From the NCBI RefSeq assembly GCF_030816195.1, contig NZ_JAUSXS010000001.1, forward strand, positions 3,743,501-3,807,500: a DNA stretch of 64,000 nt, written 5' to 3'. Under the pieces are notes generated by a model. That model had not been told where the DNA came from and ran no database searches. It worked only from the letters and a program-made list of their open reading frames with translations. Position 1 is the first letter of the stretch. The number at the start of each line of letters is the position of its first letter. The translations under genes and the position numbers were made by a program. Positions 54,343-63,844 of this stretch are shown here, in pieces. The DNA is from Pseudomonas sp. W4I3 (GTDB lineage Bacteria > Pseudomonadota > Gammaproteobacteria > Pseudomonadales > Pseudomonadaceae).

Positions 54343-54891
54343 GTGGCAGGAATCCTTGGTTTGGCTGAAATCATCTTTGACTATGAAGCGTGCCTGCTGG
54401 CCTGCGCCCGCGGCGATCATCGCGCCCTGCAGCGGCTCTACGAGCACGACAGCAGCCGTCTGCTCGGGGTCGCCTTGCGCATCGTGCGGGACCGGGCCCT
54501 GGCCGAAGACATCGTGCATGACGCCTTTATCAAGGTCTGGCACGGCGCCCATGGCTTTGACCCCAACCGTGGCTCGGCGCGCGGTTGGGTGTTCAGTGTG
54601 ACCCGTCATCTGGCCTTGAACAGGGTGCGCAACGCCAGCCGAGACGTCGAGCTCAGCGATGCCCATGAACGACTGGCGGCACCTGCCGAGCACGTGGAAT
54701 TCGAGGCGCGCTCCGCACAGATTCACACCTGCCTGGCACAACTCGACCCGGCCCGGCGCCAGTGCATCCTGCATGCATATGTCGACGGTTTTTCTCACAG
54801 CGAAATCGCGCAAACACTGGGCGCCCCACTGGGGACGGTCAAAGCCTGGATCAAACGGAGCCTCGCCGCCCTGCGGGAGTGCATGGCATGA
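54343..54891 (+). CDS. ECF-type RNA polymerase sigma factor
   Basis: About 182 residues, with region 2 (LRIVRDRALAEDIVHDAFIKVW) and region 4 (RQCILHAYVDGFSHSEIAQTLGAPLGTVKAWIKRSLAALR). The first codon is uncertain: GTG at 54343 opens the frame, while TTG at 54361 has AGGA at a good distance. The stop overlaps the anti-sigma ATG (ATGA). The target regulon is not evident; it resembles SigK-like sigma factors paired with RskA-type anti-sigma. Confidence 0.88.
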   Translation: MAGILGLAEIIFDYEACLLACARGDHRALQRLYEHDSSRLLGVALRIVRDRALAEDIVHDAFIKVWHGAHGFDPNRGSARGWVFSVTRHLALNRVRNASRDVELSDAHERLAAPAEHVEFEARSAQIHTCLAQLDPARRQCILHAYVDGFSHSEIAQTLGAPLGTVKAWIKRSLAALRECMA

Positions 54892-55568
54892 ACGACGACG
54901 AACTGGCCAGTGAATACGTATTGGGCACCCTGCCCGCCGAACAACGCGCCGACGTCGAGCAGCGTCTAAGGCACGATGCCCAACTGCGCGCAGCCGTGCA
55001 GGCCTGGGAACAGCGCCTGCTGCCACTGACGGCGCTGGCGCCACCGGTATCGCCCTCGGCGCAGCTATGGCGACGTATCGAACGCACCCTCAACCAGGCG
55101 AATAACCGGGCGGATAAGCCTGTGCCCTGGTGGAACCTGCTCGCGGTGTGGCGCGGCCTGGCCGCTGCGGGGCTGACGGCGACCTTGGTGCTGGCAGCGC
55201 TCTTATGGATCCGCCCACCCATCGCTGAACCGACCTTCGTCGTGGTGCTGGTGGCCCCGCAAGACCAGGCACCGGGTTGGGTCATCCAGGCCAGTGATCG
55301 CCAGCAAATCCAGTTGATCCCCCTGGGCGTCATGCACGTGCCGGCCGACAAGGCTTTGCAGTTCTGGACCAAGGCCGATGGCTGGCAGGGACCGGTTTCC
55401 CTGGGGCTGGTCAAGCCGGGGCAGACCTTGTCGGTGCCGCTGGACAAGCTGCCACCGCTGGCGCCGAATCAGCTGTTCGAACTGACGCTGGAAGACCCCA
55501 GCGGCTCGCCCACCGGCAAACCGACCGGGCCGATCCAGGCCATCGGTCGCGCGGTCAAGGTGCTTTGA
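54888..55568 (+). CDS. RskA-type transmembrane anti-sigma factor
   Basis: A 226-residue protein: cytoplasmic sigma-binding N-terminus (MNDDELASEYVLGTLPAEQRADVEQRL), one membrane helix at about 90-108 (LAAAGLTATLVLAALLWI) and a periplasmic domain with the RskA-type end (LFELTLEDPSGSPTGKPTGPI). No zinc-binding HxxxCxxC motif. It should hold the upstream ECF sigma at the membrane until a periplasmic signal. Convergent and directly abutting the kinase gene. Confidence 0.88.
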   Translation: MNDDELASEYVLGTLPAEQRADVEQRLRHDAQLRAAVQAWEQRLLPLTALAPPVSPSAQLWRRIERTLNQANNRADKPVPWWNLLAVWRGLAAAGLTATLVLAALLWIRPPIAEPTFVVVLVAPQDQAPGWVIQASDRQQIQLIPLGVMHVPADKALQFWTKADGWQGPVSLGLVKPGQTLSVPLDKLPPLAPNQLFELTLEDPSGSPTGKPTGPIQAIGRAVKVL

Positions 55569-56874
55569 TCACTCGATGGCAGGCAACCACACGCGAAACC
55601 GCGCACCGCCCAACGGAGAGGCCTCGGCGGTCAAGGTGCCGCCCTGGGCTTCCAGGGCCCGCCGGCTGATGGCCAGGCCCAGGCCGAAACCACCGGTGGC
55701 GCGGTCGCGGCTGCGGTCCAGGCGGTAGAACGGCTCGAAGATACGTTCGCGCTGGTCCGCAGGAATGCCAATACCATCGTCATCCACGCAGATTTCACAG
55801 CCTTTTTTCGGGCATACCCGGACGCCGACCTGGATGCGCTTGTCGCAGTAACGCGTGGCATTGCGCAACAGGTTCTGCAAGGCGCGGGCGGTGAGGCGCG
55901 GGTCGAGGCTGAAGCGCTCCACCGCGCAGTCGAGCGCCACGTCGATCACGATCTCGGGGTTTTTCCAGTTCGTCGTCGACACTGCCCAGGACGCTGTCGA
56001 TGAATTCGTCGAGCACCACCTCGACGCGTTCCGGCAACTGCGCCGGGTTTTGCAGCCGGCTGTAGGAGAGCAGCTCCAGCACCAGTTCATCCAGTTCACG
56101 AATATGCGCCACCAGGCTTTGCAGGCGCTCCCGGCTCGCTGCGGGCAAGTCTTCCGACAGCGCCAGGGCCAGGCCGAAATCCAGGCGCGTCAGCGGCGTG
56201 CGCAGTTCATGGGACACCGCGTTGAGCAGGTCGCGCTGCTGGTTGAGCAGGTGCTCGACGTCGTCGGCCATGGTGTCGAACACCGAGGCGAGGCTGCCGA
56301 TGCTGGAGCTGACCGGAATACGCGTGCGCTCGGTGAGGTTGCCCTGCCCCAATTGCGCGGCGGTGCTTTTCAGGCGTTCCAGGTCACGCCAGTGCGGGCG
56401 TAGCCACACCAGCAGGCAGGCGAGCAGTGCCGCGACGATCAGCACGTTGATCGCCCAGTACAGCACGTTCATGTCCAACGGATCGGGCGGAACCGTCAGT
56501 TTGACCACGAATTGCTCATTGATCGGCGAGCTGATTTCCTCCATCCAGCCCCATTCCCCCAGGCGCACCACCGACTTGCCCTGTTCCAGCAGTTTTTCTT
56601 CCGCCGGGGTGTAGCGAGCGTCCTGGCGCAGCAGCAATTGCACTTTCAACGGCGCAAAGTCGCGCCCCAACTGCTCGGTGACCTGTGACCAGCGTTCCAC
56701 CGGTGCGCGCACGTATTGCTTGACAATCAACTTCTGCTGGCCACGGGTCTGTTCGATGTTGTAGTCCATGTAACGATGTTCGAAGAGCTGGATCACCAGT
56801 GAGGGGATCAGGTAGATCGCCGCGCTGTAGGTGACGATGGTGATCAGGTAGAGACGCAGGAGGACACGGAACAT
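55569..56874 (-). pseudogene. RstB-like sensor histidine kinase, frameshifted
   Basis: Two membrane helices (7-29 and 138-158) flank a periplasmic sensor; HAMP follows and the phospho-acceptor H222 in NAVSHELRTPLTRLD. The frame breaks at a CCCC run (56-59 of 55956-55959 on the plus strand GGGG): reading four C gives EKPRDRDR and a nonsense tail to 55795, three C gives EKPEIVIDVALD and continues into intact ATPase boxes (LLRNATRY, DDGIGIPADQRERIFEPFYR, GFGLGLAI) ending at 55569. As read, the kinase lacks its ATP-binding domain. Either a recent mutation, a phase-variable tract, or a sequencing error. Confidence 0.85.
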
Positions 56875-56877
56875 GGT

Positions 56878-57579
56878 TCAGCATTCCCACTCGGAACGGC
56901 TGAACAGATAGCCCTTGCCCCACACGGTCTTGATCTTGCGCGCTTCACCGGCGTGGTCGTCGAACTTGCGGCGCAGCTTGGAGATGGCCACGTCCACCGA
57001 ACGGTCGGTGCCATTGAACTCGATGCCGCGCAGGCGTTGCAGAATCTGGTCGCGGCTGAGCACTTCGCCGGCATGTCGGGCCAGTACCACCAGCAGGTTG
57101 TACTCGCCGCTGGACAGCTCCACCGCCTGCTCGCGCCAGGTCACGGTGCGTTCGGACAGGTCGATGCACAGGTTGCCCATGATGATCTTGTCGCTGGCCA
57201 CCTGGGGCTCCGACAGGCTGCTGCGGCGCAGCAAAGTGCGCACACGGGCGAGCAGCACGCGCGGTTCACAGGGCTTGGTCACGTAGTCGTCGGCGCCCAT
57301 TTCCAGGCCCAGGACCTGATCGTGGCTGTCGTCCCGGGCGGTGAGCATCAGGATCGGCAGGCCCGCCGAGTCGGCGCGCAGCAGGCGGCAGACCTGCAGG
57401 CCGTCGAGGCCGGGCAGCATCAGGTCAAGGATCACCAGGTCCGGCGGGTTCAGGCGCGCCCGTTCACGCACCTGGTCGCCCCGGCTGAGCACGCTGACAT
57501 GATAGCCATTGCGTTCCAGGTAGCTGGCAATCAACTCGGACAGTGCGGCGTCGTCTTCCACCAGCAGGATGTTGGGCAT
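56878..57579 (-). CDS. OmpR-family response regulator (RstA-like)
   Basis: A 233-residue regulator: receiver with D52 as phospho-acceptor (VILDLMLPG) and K102 (TKPCEP), then a winged-helix DNA-binding domain (ELSSGEYNLLVVLARHAGEVLSRDQILQRLRG...VWGKGYLFS). It precedes the kinase with a 3-bp gap and is divergent from the RND efflux genes, which it may control. Start MPNILLVEDD at 57579. Confidence 0.93.
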   Translation of the reverse strand: MPNILLVEDDAALSELIASYLERNGYHVSVLSRGDQVRERARLNPPDLVILDLMLPGLDGLQVCRLLRADSAGLPILMLTARDDSHDQVLGLEMGADDYVTKPCEPRVLLARVRTLLRRSSLSEPQVASDKIIMGNLCIDLSERTVTWREQAVELSSGEYNLLVVLARHAGEVLSRDQILQRLRGIEFNGTDRSVDVAISKLRRKFDDHAGEARKIKTVWGKGYLFSRSEWEC

Positions 57580-57626
57580 GAAGGTGTTTCCAGAAAATAC
57601 AGTGAAGTGCCGTACACAAATCCCAC

Positions 57627-57651
57627 GTGGGAGGGGGCTTGCCCCTCCCAC
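57627..57651. repeat. Single REP palindrome
   Basis: GTGGGAGGGG-CTTG-CCCCTCCCAC-like 25-bp palindrome of the first REP family, alone, in the divergent promoter region between the response regulator and the efflux genes. Confidence 0.8.
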
Positions 57652-57806
57652 ATTTGATCTTCGTTGTAAGCAGGATTGTGCAAGGATATACGCCCCCGAC
57701 GCCCCGCGCGTCGTACCTTACATTTCTTCACAGACGCACTACACAGCTTCACAGCACCACGGCGCAGGTGACCTTAGGATGCGCCAGTCAATATTGGGAT
57801 AAGAGC

Positions 57807-58949
57807 ATGTCGAAGAATCTGTTTGCGCCGTTTTGCCTGTTGGCCCTCACACTGGCGCTGAGCGCGTGTGACCAGTCGGCAGCCGAGGCGCCGGAAATGC
57901 CCCTGGCCAAAGTGCGCATCGAGACGCTGCAGGCCAAGCCCCTGTCCATCACCAGCGAATTGAGCGGGCGCATCGCCGCGCCGCGCATCGCCGAGGTGCG
58001 TGCGCGGGTCGCCGGGGTGGTGATGCAGCGCGTGTTCAGCGAGGGCCATGACGTGAAACAGGGCGACGTGCTGTTTCGCATCGACCCGGCGCCGTTCAAG
58101 GCCGACCTGGACAGCGCCAAGGCCAACCTGAGCAAGGCCGAAGCCAACGCGTTCCAGGCGCGCCTGCAAGAACAGCGCTACAGCCAGTTGGTGGAAGGCA
58201 ACGCCATCAGCGGCCAGGAATACGACAACGCCCGCGCCGCCCTGCGCCAGACCAACGCCGAGGTCGCCGCCAACAAGGCGGCCGTCGAGCGGGCCAGGCT
58301 GAACCTGGGTTACGCCACCGTGACCGCGCCGATTTCCGGGCGCATCGGCCGTGCACTGGTGACCGAAGGCGCCCTGGTCGGCCAGAACGAAGCCACGCCG
58401 CTGGCGATCATCCAGCAACTGGACCCGATCCATGCCGACCTCACCCAGTCGACCCGCGAGCTCAATGACCTGCGCCGCGCCTTTCGTGCCGGGAGCCTGA
58501 AGCAGGTCGGCCAGGACCAGGCCAAGGCCACCCTGATCCAGGATGACGGCAGCCTGTACCCGTTGCCGGGCAAGCTGCTGTTCGCCGAGATCAGCGTCGA
58601 TCCGGGCACCGGGCAAATCATCCTGCGCAGCGAGTTTCCCAACCCGGACCTCGACCTGCTGCCCGGCAGCTTCGTGCGGGTGCGCCTGGAACAGGCGGTC
58701 GACCAGCAAGGCCTCAGCGTGCCGCAACGCGCCATTACCCGCGACAGCGCCGGCATCCCCATGGTGCTGTTGCTCGACAGCGCGCAGACCGTCAGCCAGC
58801 AGCCGGTGGAGTTGGGCGCGGTGATCGAAGACCGCTGGGTTGTCAGCCGCGGCCTCAAGCCCGGTGACCGCATTGTTGTCGAGGGCCTGCAACATGCGCG
58901 CCCCGGTGAAAAAGTTGAAGTGGACGACAGCCCGCTCGTAAAGGAATAA
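57807..58949 (+). CDS. RND efflux periplasmic adaptor lipoprotein
   Basis: A 380-residue membrane fusion protein of the AcrA/MexA type. Signal peptide ends with lipobox LSAC (C21). Contains VRARVAGVVMQRVFSEGHDVKQGDVLFRIDP (lipoyl half), an alpha-hairpin, and the YATVTAPISGRIGRALVTEGALV segment. Start MSKNLFAPF at 57807. Forms a pump with the following permease. Confidence 0.93.
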   Translation: MSKNLFAPFCLLALTLALSACDQSAAEAPEMPLAKVRIETLQAKPLSITSELSGRIAAPRIAEVRARVAGVVMQRVFSEGHDVKQGDVLFRIDPAPFKADLDSAKANLSKAEANAFQARLQEQRYSQLVEGNAISGQEYDNARAALRQTNAEVAANKAAVERARLNLGYATVTAPISGRIGRALVTEGALVGQNEATPLAIIQQLDPIHADLTQSTRELNDLRRAFRAGSLKQVGQDQAKATLIQDDGSLYPLPGKLLFAEISVDPGTGQIILRSEFPNPDLDLLPGSFVRVRLEQAVDQQGLSVPQRAITRDSAGIPMVLLLDSAQTVSQQPVELGAVIEDRWVVSRGLKPGDRIVVEGLQHARPGEKVEVDDSPLVKE

Positions 58950-58955
58950 CCCGCC

Positions 58956-61900
58956 ATGCCGCAGTTCTTTATCGACCGCCCGATCTTCGCCTGGGTGGTG
59001 GCCCTGTTCATCTTGCTGGCCGGCTTCCTGGCGATCCCGCAGTTGCCGGTGGCGCAATACCCCAACGTCGCGCCGCCGAAGGTGGAAATCTACGCGGTGT
59101 ACCCCGGCGCTTCGGCCCAGACCCTGGACGAAAGCGTGGTCAGCCTGATCGAGCAGGAGCTCAACGGTGCTGACCACCTGCTGTATTTCGAGTCCCAGAG
59201 CAGCCTCGGTTCGGCGACCATCACCGCCACGTTCCAGCCGGGCACTAACCCGGAAATGGCCCAGGTGGATGTGCAGAACCGCTTGAAGGTGGTGGAGCCT
59301 CGCCTGCCGCAAGCTGTGACGCAACAAGGCCTGCAGGTGGAGAAAGTCTCGGCCGGCTTCCTGCTGCTGGTGACGCTGACGTCCAACGACGGCAAGCTTG
59401 ATGACGTGGCGCTCAGCGATTACCTGGCGCGCAACGTGATGAACGAACTCAAGCGCCTGGACGGTGTGGGCAAGGCCCAGTTGTACGGCGCCGAACGCGC
59501 CATGCGCATCTGGATCGACCCGCAGAAACTGATCGGCTTCAACCTCACCCCGGCCGACGTGAATGCCGCCATCAGTGCGCAGAATGCCCAGGTGTCGGCG
59601 GGCAGCATCGGCGACTTGCCGGGCTCCCAGAGTCAGGAAATCACCGCCGCCATTCTGGTCAAGGGCCAGCTGTCGACACCGGCGGAGTTCGCCGACATCG
59701 TGCTCAAGGCCAATCCTGACGGCTCTACCGTGCGCATCGGCGATGTGGCACGGGTGGAAGTCGGCAGCCAGGAGTACCAGTTCTCCACGCGCCTGAATGG
59801 CAAGCCCTCTACCGCCGTGAGTGTGCAACTGGCCCCCGGTGCCAATGCGCTGAACACCGCAACCCTGGTGCGGGCGAAGATGGATGAGCTGTCGCGCTAT
59901 TTCCCGGCCAACGTGGAATACAAGATCCCCTACGACACCTCGCCGTTCGTCAAAGTCTCGATCACCAAGGTGGTCTATACGTTGCTGGAGGCGATGGCGC
60001 TGGTGTTCGCGGTGATGTTCCTGTTCCTCCAGAACGTGCGTTACACCCTGATCCCCACGCTGGTGGTGCCGATTGCGCTGATGGGCACCTTTGCCACCAT
60101 GCTGTTGCTGGGTTTTTCGATCAATGTGCTGACCATGTTCGGCATGGTGCTGGCGATCGGCATCTTGGTGGACGATGCGATTGTGGTGGTGGAAAACGTC
60201 GAGCGGATCATGGCCACCGAAGGCCTGTCGCCCAAGGACGCGACGAAAAAGGCCATGGGCCAGATCACCGGCGCCATCGTCGGTATCACCCTGGTGCTGG
60301 TGGCGGTATTCCTGCCGATGGCATTCATGCCCGGCTCGGTGGGGGTGATCTACCAGCAGTTCTCGTTGTCGATGGCCACCTCGATCCTGTTCTCGGCCTT
60401 TCTGGCGCTGACCTTGACGCCAGCGCTGTGCGCCACCTTGCTCAAGCCGATTGCCCAGGGCGAACACCATGCCAAGGGCGGCTTTTTCGGCTGGTTCAAT
60501 AAACGCTTTGAACAGCTCACCGACCGCTACGAAGGCTGGGTGGCCTATGCCCTCAAGCGCAGCGGGCGTTACTTGCTGATCTACCTGGTGCTGCTGGTGG
60601 GCCTGGGGCTGTTGTTCAGTCGCCTGCCTTCCTCGTTCCTGCCGGTGGAAGACCAGGGTTACACCATCACCGATATCCAGCTGCCACCGGGCGCCAGCAA
60701 GAACCGCACGGTGCAGGTGGCCGAGCAGATCGAGGCGCACAACGCCGGTGAACCGGGTGTGGGCGATACCACCATGATCATGGGTTTCAGTTTCTCCGGC
60801 TCCGGGCAGAACGCGGCGCTGGCATTTACCACGCTCAAGGACTGGTCGGAACGTGGCAGCGATGACGCCGCGGCGTCGATTGCCGACCGCGCCAACATGG
60901 CCTTCAGCGAACTCAAGGATGCGATTGCCTATGCAATCCTGCCACCGCCAGTCGACGGCCTGGGCACCTCCAGCGGCTTCGAGTTCCGCCTGCAGGACCG
61001 TGGTGGCGTCGGCCATGCGGGGTTGATGGCCGCGCGTACCGAGCTGCTGGAGGCCGCCGGGAAAAGTCCGATTCTGGCCAACGTGCGCGAAAGCGCCCTG
61101 GCCGAAGCGCCGCAAGTGCAATTGGAAGTGGACCGCAAGCAGGCCAACGCGCTGGGCGTGTCGTTTGCCGACGTGGGCAATGTGTTGTCGTCGGCCATCG
61201 GTTCGGCCTACATCAATGACTTCCCCAACCAGGGCCGCATGCAGCGGGTGGTGGTGCAGGCCGAAGGCGACCAGCGCAGCCAGGTGGCGGACGTGATGAA
61301 AATCAACGTACGCAACAACGCCGGGAAAATGGTGCCGCTGTCTGCGTTCGTCGAAGCCAGATGGACCCAGGGCCCGACGCAATTGACCCGTTACAACGGC
61401 TACCCGGCCATTGCCATCAGCGGTGAAGCGGCGCCAGGCCACAGCACCGGTGAGGCGATGGATGAAATCCAGCGCCTGGTCAGCCAATTGCCGGCGGGCC
61501 TGGGCCAGGAATGGACCGGCCTGTCGTTGCAGGAACGCCTGTCCGGCTCACAGGCGCCGATCCTGCTGGGCTTGTCGCTGCTGATCGTGTTCCTGTGCCT
61601 GGCGGCCTTGTATGAGAGTTGGTCGATACCGACCTCGGTCCTGCTGGTGGTGCCGCTGGGCGTGCTCGGCGCGGTGCTGGCGGTGAGCTTGCGCGGCATG
61701 CCCAACGATGTGTTCTTCAAGGTCGGCTTGATCACCATCATCGGTTTGTCGGCGAAGAACGCGATTCTGATCATCGAGTTCGCCAAGGACCTGTACGACC
61801 AGGGTGAAGACCTGATCACCGCTACCTTGAAGGCGGCGCGGTTGCGCCTGCGCCCGATCATCATGACCTCGCTGGCGTTCATCCTCGGCGTGGTGCCGCT

Positions 61901-62054
61901 GGCGATTGCCACCGGTGCCAGTTCGGCGAGCCAGCAGGCGATCGGTACCGGCGTGATCGGCGGGATGATCACCGCGACCTTGGCGGTGGTGTTCGTGCCG
62001 GTGTTCTTTGTGGTGGTGATGAAACTGGTGCGCAAGCGCCACACGGCCGATTAA
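58956..62054 (+). CDS. RND multidrug efflux permease (HAE1, AcrB/MexB-like)
   Basis: A 1032-residue homotrimeric-type permease. The N-terminus MPQFFIDRPIFAWVVALFI and motif GILVDDAIVVVENVERIM are typical of AcrB/MexB-class pumps, with GLSAKNAILIIEFAK in the second half. Six bases separate it from the adaptor gene. No outer-membrane factor gene follows, so it likely shares an OprM-type channel encoded elsewhere. Control by the adjacent two-component system is likely from position; the kinase is frameshifted. Confidence 0.93.
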   Translation: MPQFFIDRPIFAWVVALFILLAGFLAIPQLPVAQYPNVAPPKVEIYAVYPGASAQTLDESVVSLIEQELNGADHLLYFESQSSLGSATITATFQPGTNPEMAQVDVQNRLKVVEPRLPQAVTQQGLQVEKVSAGFLLLVTLTSNDGKLDDVALSDYLARNVMNELKRLDGVGKAQLYGAERAMRIWIDPQKLIGFNLTPADVNAAISAQNAQVSAGSIGDLPGSQSQEITAAILVKGQLSTPAEFADIVLKANPDGSTVRIGDVARVEVGSQEYQFSTRLNGKPSTAVSVQLAPGANALNTATLVRAKMDELSRYFPANVEYKIPYDTSPFVKVSITKVVYTLLEAMALVFAVMFLFLQNVRYTLIPTLVVPIALMGTFATMLLLGFSINVLTMFGMVLAIGILVDDAIVVVENVERIMATEGLSPKDATKKAMGQITGAIVGITLVLVAVFLPMAFMPGSVGVIYQQFSLSMATSILFSAFLALTLTPALCATLLKPIAQGEHHAKGGFFGWFNKRFEQLTDRYEGWVAYALKRSGRYLLIYLVLLVGLGLLFSRLPSSFLPVEDQGYTITDIQLPPGASKNRTVQVAEQIEAHNAGEPGVGDTTMIMGFSFSGSGQNAALAFTTLKDWSERGSDDAAASIADRANMAFSELKDAIAYAILPPPVDGLGTSSGFEFRLQDRGGVGHAGLMAARTELLEAAGKSPILANVRESALAEAPQVQLEVDRKQANALGVSFADVGNVLSSAIGSAYINDFPNQGRMQRVVVQAEGDQRSQVADVMKINVRNNAGKMVPLSAFVEARWTQGPTQLTRYNGYPAIAISGEAAPGHSTGEAMDEIQRLVSQLPAGLGQEWTGLSLQERLSGSQAPILLGLSLLIVFLCLAALYESWSIPTSVLLVVPLGVLGAVLAVSLRGMPNDVFFKVGLITIIGLSAKNAILIIEFAKDLYDQGEDLITATLKAARLRLRPIIMTSLAFILGVVPLAIATGASSASQQAIGTGVIGGMITATLAVVFVPVFFVVVMKLVRKRHTAD

Positions 62055-62060
62055 GCTTTT

Positions 62061-62159
62061 TGTAGGAGCGAGCTTGCTCGCGAAGAACTCAGGGCCTGCG
62101 CGTTTATTCAGACAGAACGCGTTGGCTGGACGTTTTTCGCGAGCAAGCTCGCTCCTACA
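62061..62159. repeat. REPIN after the RND permease gene
   Basis: An intact 99-bp REPIN of the TGTAGGAGCGAGCTTGC family, starting 6 bp after the permease stop. Its sequence matches closely the one interrupted by the IS element at 3897/5134. Confidence 0.92.
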
Positions 62160-62236
62160 GGGGTTATCGATCAAGTTCATGATCAAGTACAGGCGGATGA
62201 GCTATGGTGCTCACAGTTTCCCATTTGTGAGCAACC

Positions 62237-62878
62237 ATGCCCTTCCTCGCCCGCACCCACCCTCGCCTTTCATCCGCCGCTGTACTGGGCCTTGCCGTGG
62301 GCATCCTGGTGCCGGCCGAGACCCTCGCCAGCAAAATCCTGATCGGTTGGAATGCCGGGGTCTGGACTTACCTGGTGCTGATGCTGTGGCTGACCAGCCG
62401 CGCCAAGGCCGAGGACGTCAAGCGCATTGCCGAGATCGAAGACGAAAACGCCGGGCTGGTGCTGCTCACGGTGTGCATCGCCGCCATCGCGAGCCTGGCC
62501 ACCATCACCTTCGAGCTGGTCGGCAGCAAGGACCTGGCCAGCACCGAACGCCTGCTGCATTACGGCTTCACCGGGCTGACGGTGATCGGTTCATGGCTGT
62601 TGATCGGGGTGATTTTCAGCGTGCATTACGCCCGCCTCTACTACACCTGGAACGGCAAGGAGCCGGCGCTGCGCTTTGCCGAAGGACTGCTCACGCCTAA
62701 CTATTGGGACTTCCTGTATTTCTCCTTCACCATCGGCGTGGCGGTGCAAACGTCGGACGTGGGGGTTGCCACCCGTGGCATGCGCAAGGTGGTGCTGGGA
62801 CAATCCTTGATCGGGTTTCTGTTCAACACGGCGATCCTGGGTTTCTCGATCAATATCGCCGCCGGGCTGTTCGGCTGA
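62237..62878 (+). CDS. DUF1345 family membrane protein
   Basis: A 213-residue inner-membrane protein with about five hydrophobic helices; the C-terminal half [47 protein letters not shown] is the conserved DUF1345 signature, resembling ion-channel pore-type segments. Function unknown. Confidence 0.88.
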   Translation: MPFLARTHPRLSSAAVLGLAVGILVPAETLASKILIGWNAGVWTYLVLMLWLTSRAKAEDVKRIAEIEDENAGLVLLTVCIAAIASLATITFELVGSKDLASTERLLHYGFTGLTVIGSWLLIGVIFSVHYARLYYTWNGKEPALRFAEGLLTPNYWDFLYFSFTIGVAVQTSDVGVATRGMRKVVLGQSLIGFLFNTAILGFSINIAAGLFG

Positions 62879-62951
62879 TGCCGCACAAACCTTCTAGACG
62901 CCCATGCCGCGCTGGGCGCTAATAGCCTCACCTATTCAGCCTCGGTGATTT

Positions 62952-63791
62952 ATGGCCGCGCACAATTGGATCGACCTGTCCCAGGACGCCGACACCGGCA
63001 TCGAGACCCTGCGCGCGCATTTCGAAGGCCATGCCTACGACCCCCACTGGCACGACAGCTACCTGATCGGTGTGACCGAACAAGGCGTGCAGCAATTCAA
63101 TTGCCGCCGTGCCCGCCATAACAGCGTACCCGGCCAGGTGTTCCTGGTGGAGCCGGGCGAACTGCATGACGGCGACGCGCCCACGGCGGACGGTTTCACG
63201 TACCACATGCTCTACCTCGACCCGCACTGGCTGGCACGGGAAGTGAGCGCGGTATTCGAAGAGGCACCGGGCAACAGCCAACTGAGTTTCGCCAGCACCC
63301 TGGCCAATGACCCGCGCCTGGCCCTGGCCACCAGCCAAGCCTTCCAGACACTGCACAGCGGCGAACTGCGCATCGTGCGGCAACGGGCGATGGACCACTT
63401 GCTGGAGCGCCTCACCGGCCAGCTCTACTGGCGCACCCGTTATCGCGAAGACCCTCGCCTGCCCCTCGTGGCCCACAAGGCCCGGGAATACCTGCATGCG
63501 CACCTGCATCACGACGTCGGCATGGATGAGCTGGCGCGGGTCTGTGGCGTCGACCGCTTCCGCCTGAGCCGTGCGTTCAAGAGCGCCTTCGGCTTGCCGC
63601 CCCATGCCTACCTGGTGCAACTGCGCCTGGCGCGCGCCCGGCATTTACTGGCCAATGGCGAGCAGCCGGCAGATGTAGCGATCGCCCTGGGATTCGCCGA
63701 CCAGAGCCACCTGGGCCGCTGGTTCGTGCGCGCCTACGGCCTCACGCCCGCCGCGTACCGCAAGCGCTGCTCAAATCTTCCAGACAGGTAA
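62952..63791 (+). CDS. AraC family transcriptional regulator
   Basis: A 279-residue protein with a cupin ligand-binding domain (PHWHDSYLIGVTEQGVQQFNCRR) and a C-terminal double HTH (VGMDELARVCGVDRFRLSRAFKSAFGLPPHAYLVQLRLARARHLL; FADQSHLGRWFVRAYGLTPAAYRKR). This type is often placed before a LysE-family exporter gene, as here, and likely regulates it. Confidence 0.9.
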   Translation: MAAHNWIDLSQDADTGIETLRAHFEGHAYDPHWHDSYLIGVTEQGVQQFNCRRARHNSVPGQVFLVEPGELHDGDAPTADGFTYHMLYLDPHWLAREVSAVFEEAPGNSQLSFASTLANDPRLALATSQAFQTLHSGELRIVRQRAMDHLLERLTGQLYWRTRYREDPRLPLVAHKAREYLHAHLHHDVGMDELARVCGVDRFRLSRAFKSAFGLPPHAYLVQLRLARARHLLANGEQPADVAIALGFADQSHLGRWFVRAYGLTPAAYRKRCSNLPDR

Positions 63792-63844
63792 CGCGCGTGC
63801 TTGTGAAGATCGACTCCATCGATTGGTTTATCGGAGTCACCACC

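Noticed and set aside
55569-56099. A separate small ATPase gene
   Set aside because: It is the C-terminal half of the frameshifted histidine kinase; its first 45 residues are the kinase core read in the wrong frame.
57774-61487. Very long open frame on the minus strand (over 1200 codons) opposite the RND adaptor and permease genes
   Set aside because: It is the antisense shadow of high-GC coding sequence: rich in His, Gln, Arg and Gly with no domain pattern, while the plus strand encodes clear RND proteins.
39905-62159. CRISPR array from the many similar repeats
   Set aside because: The repeats are inverted REP pairs scattered between genes, not regularly spaced direct repeats, and no cas gene is present.
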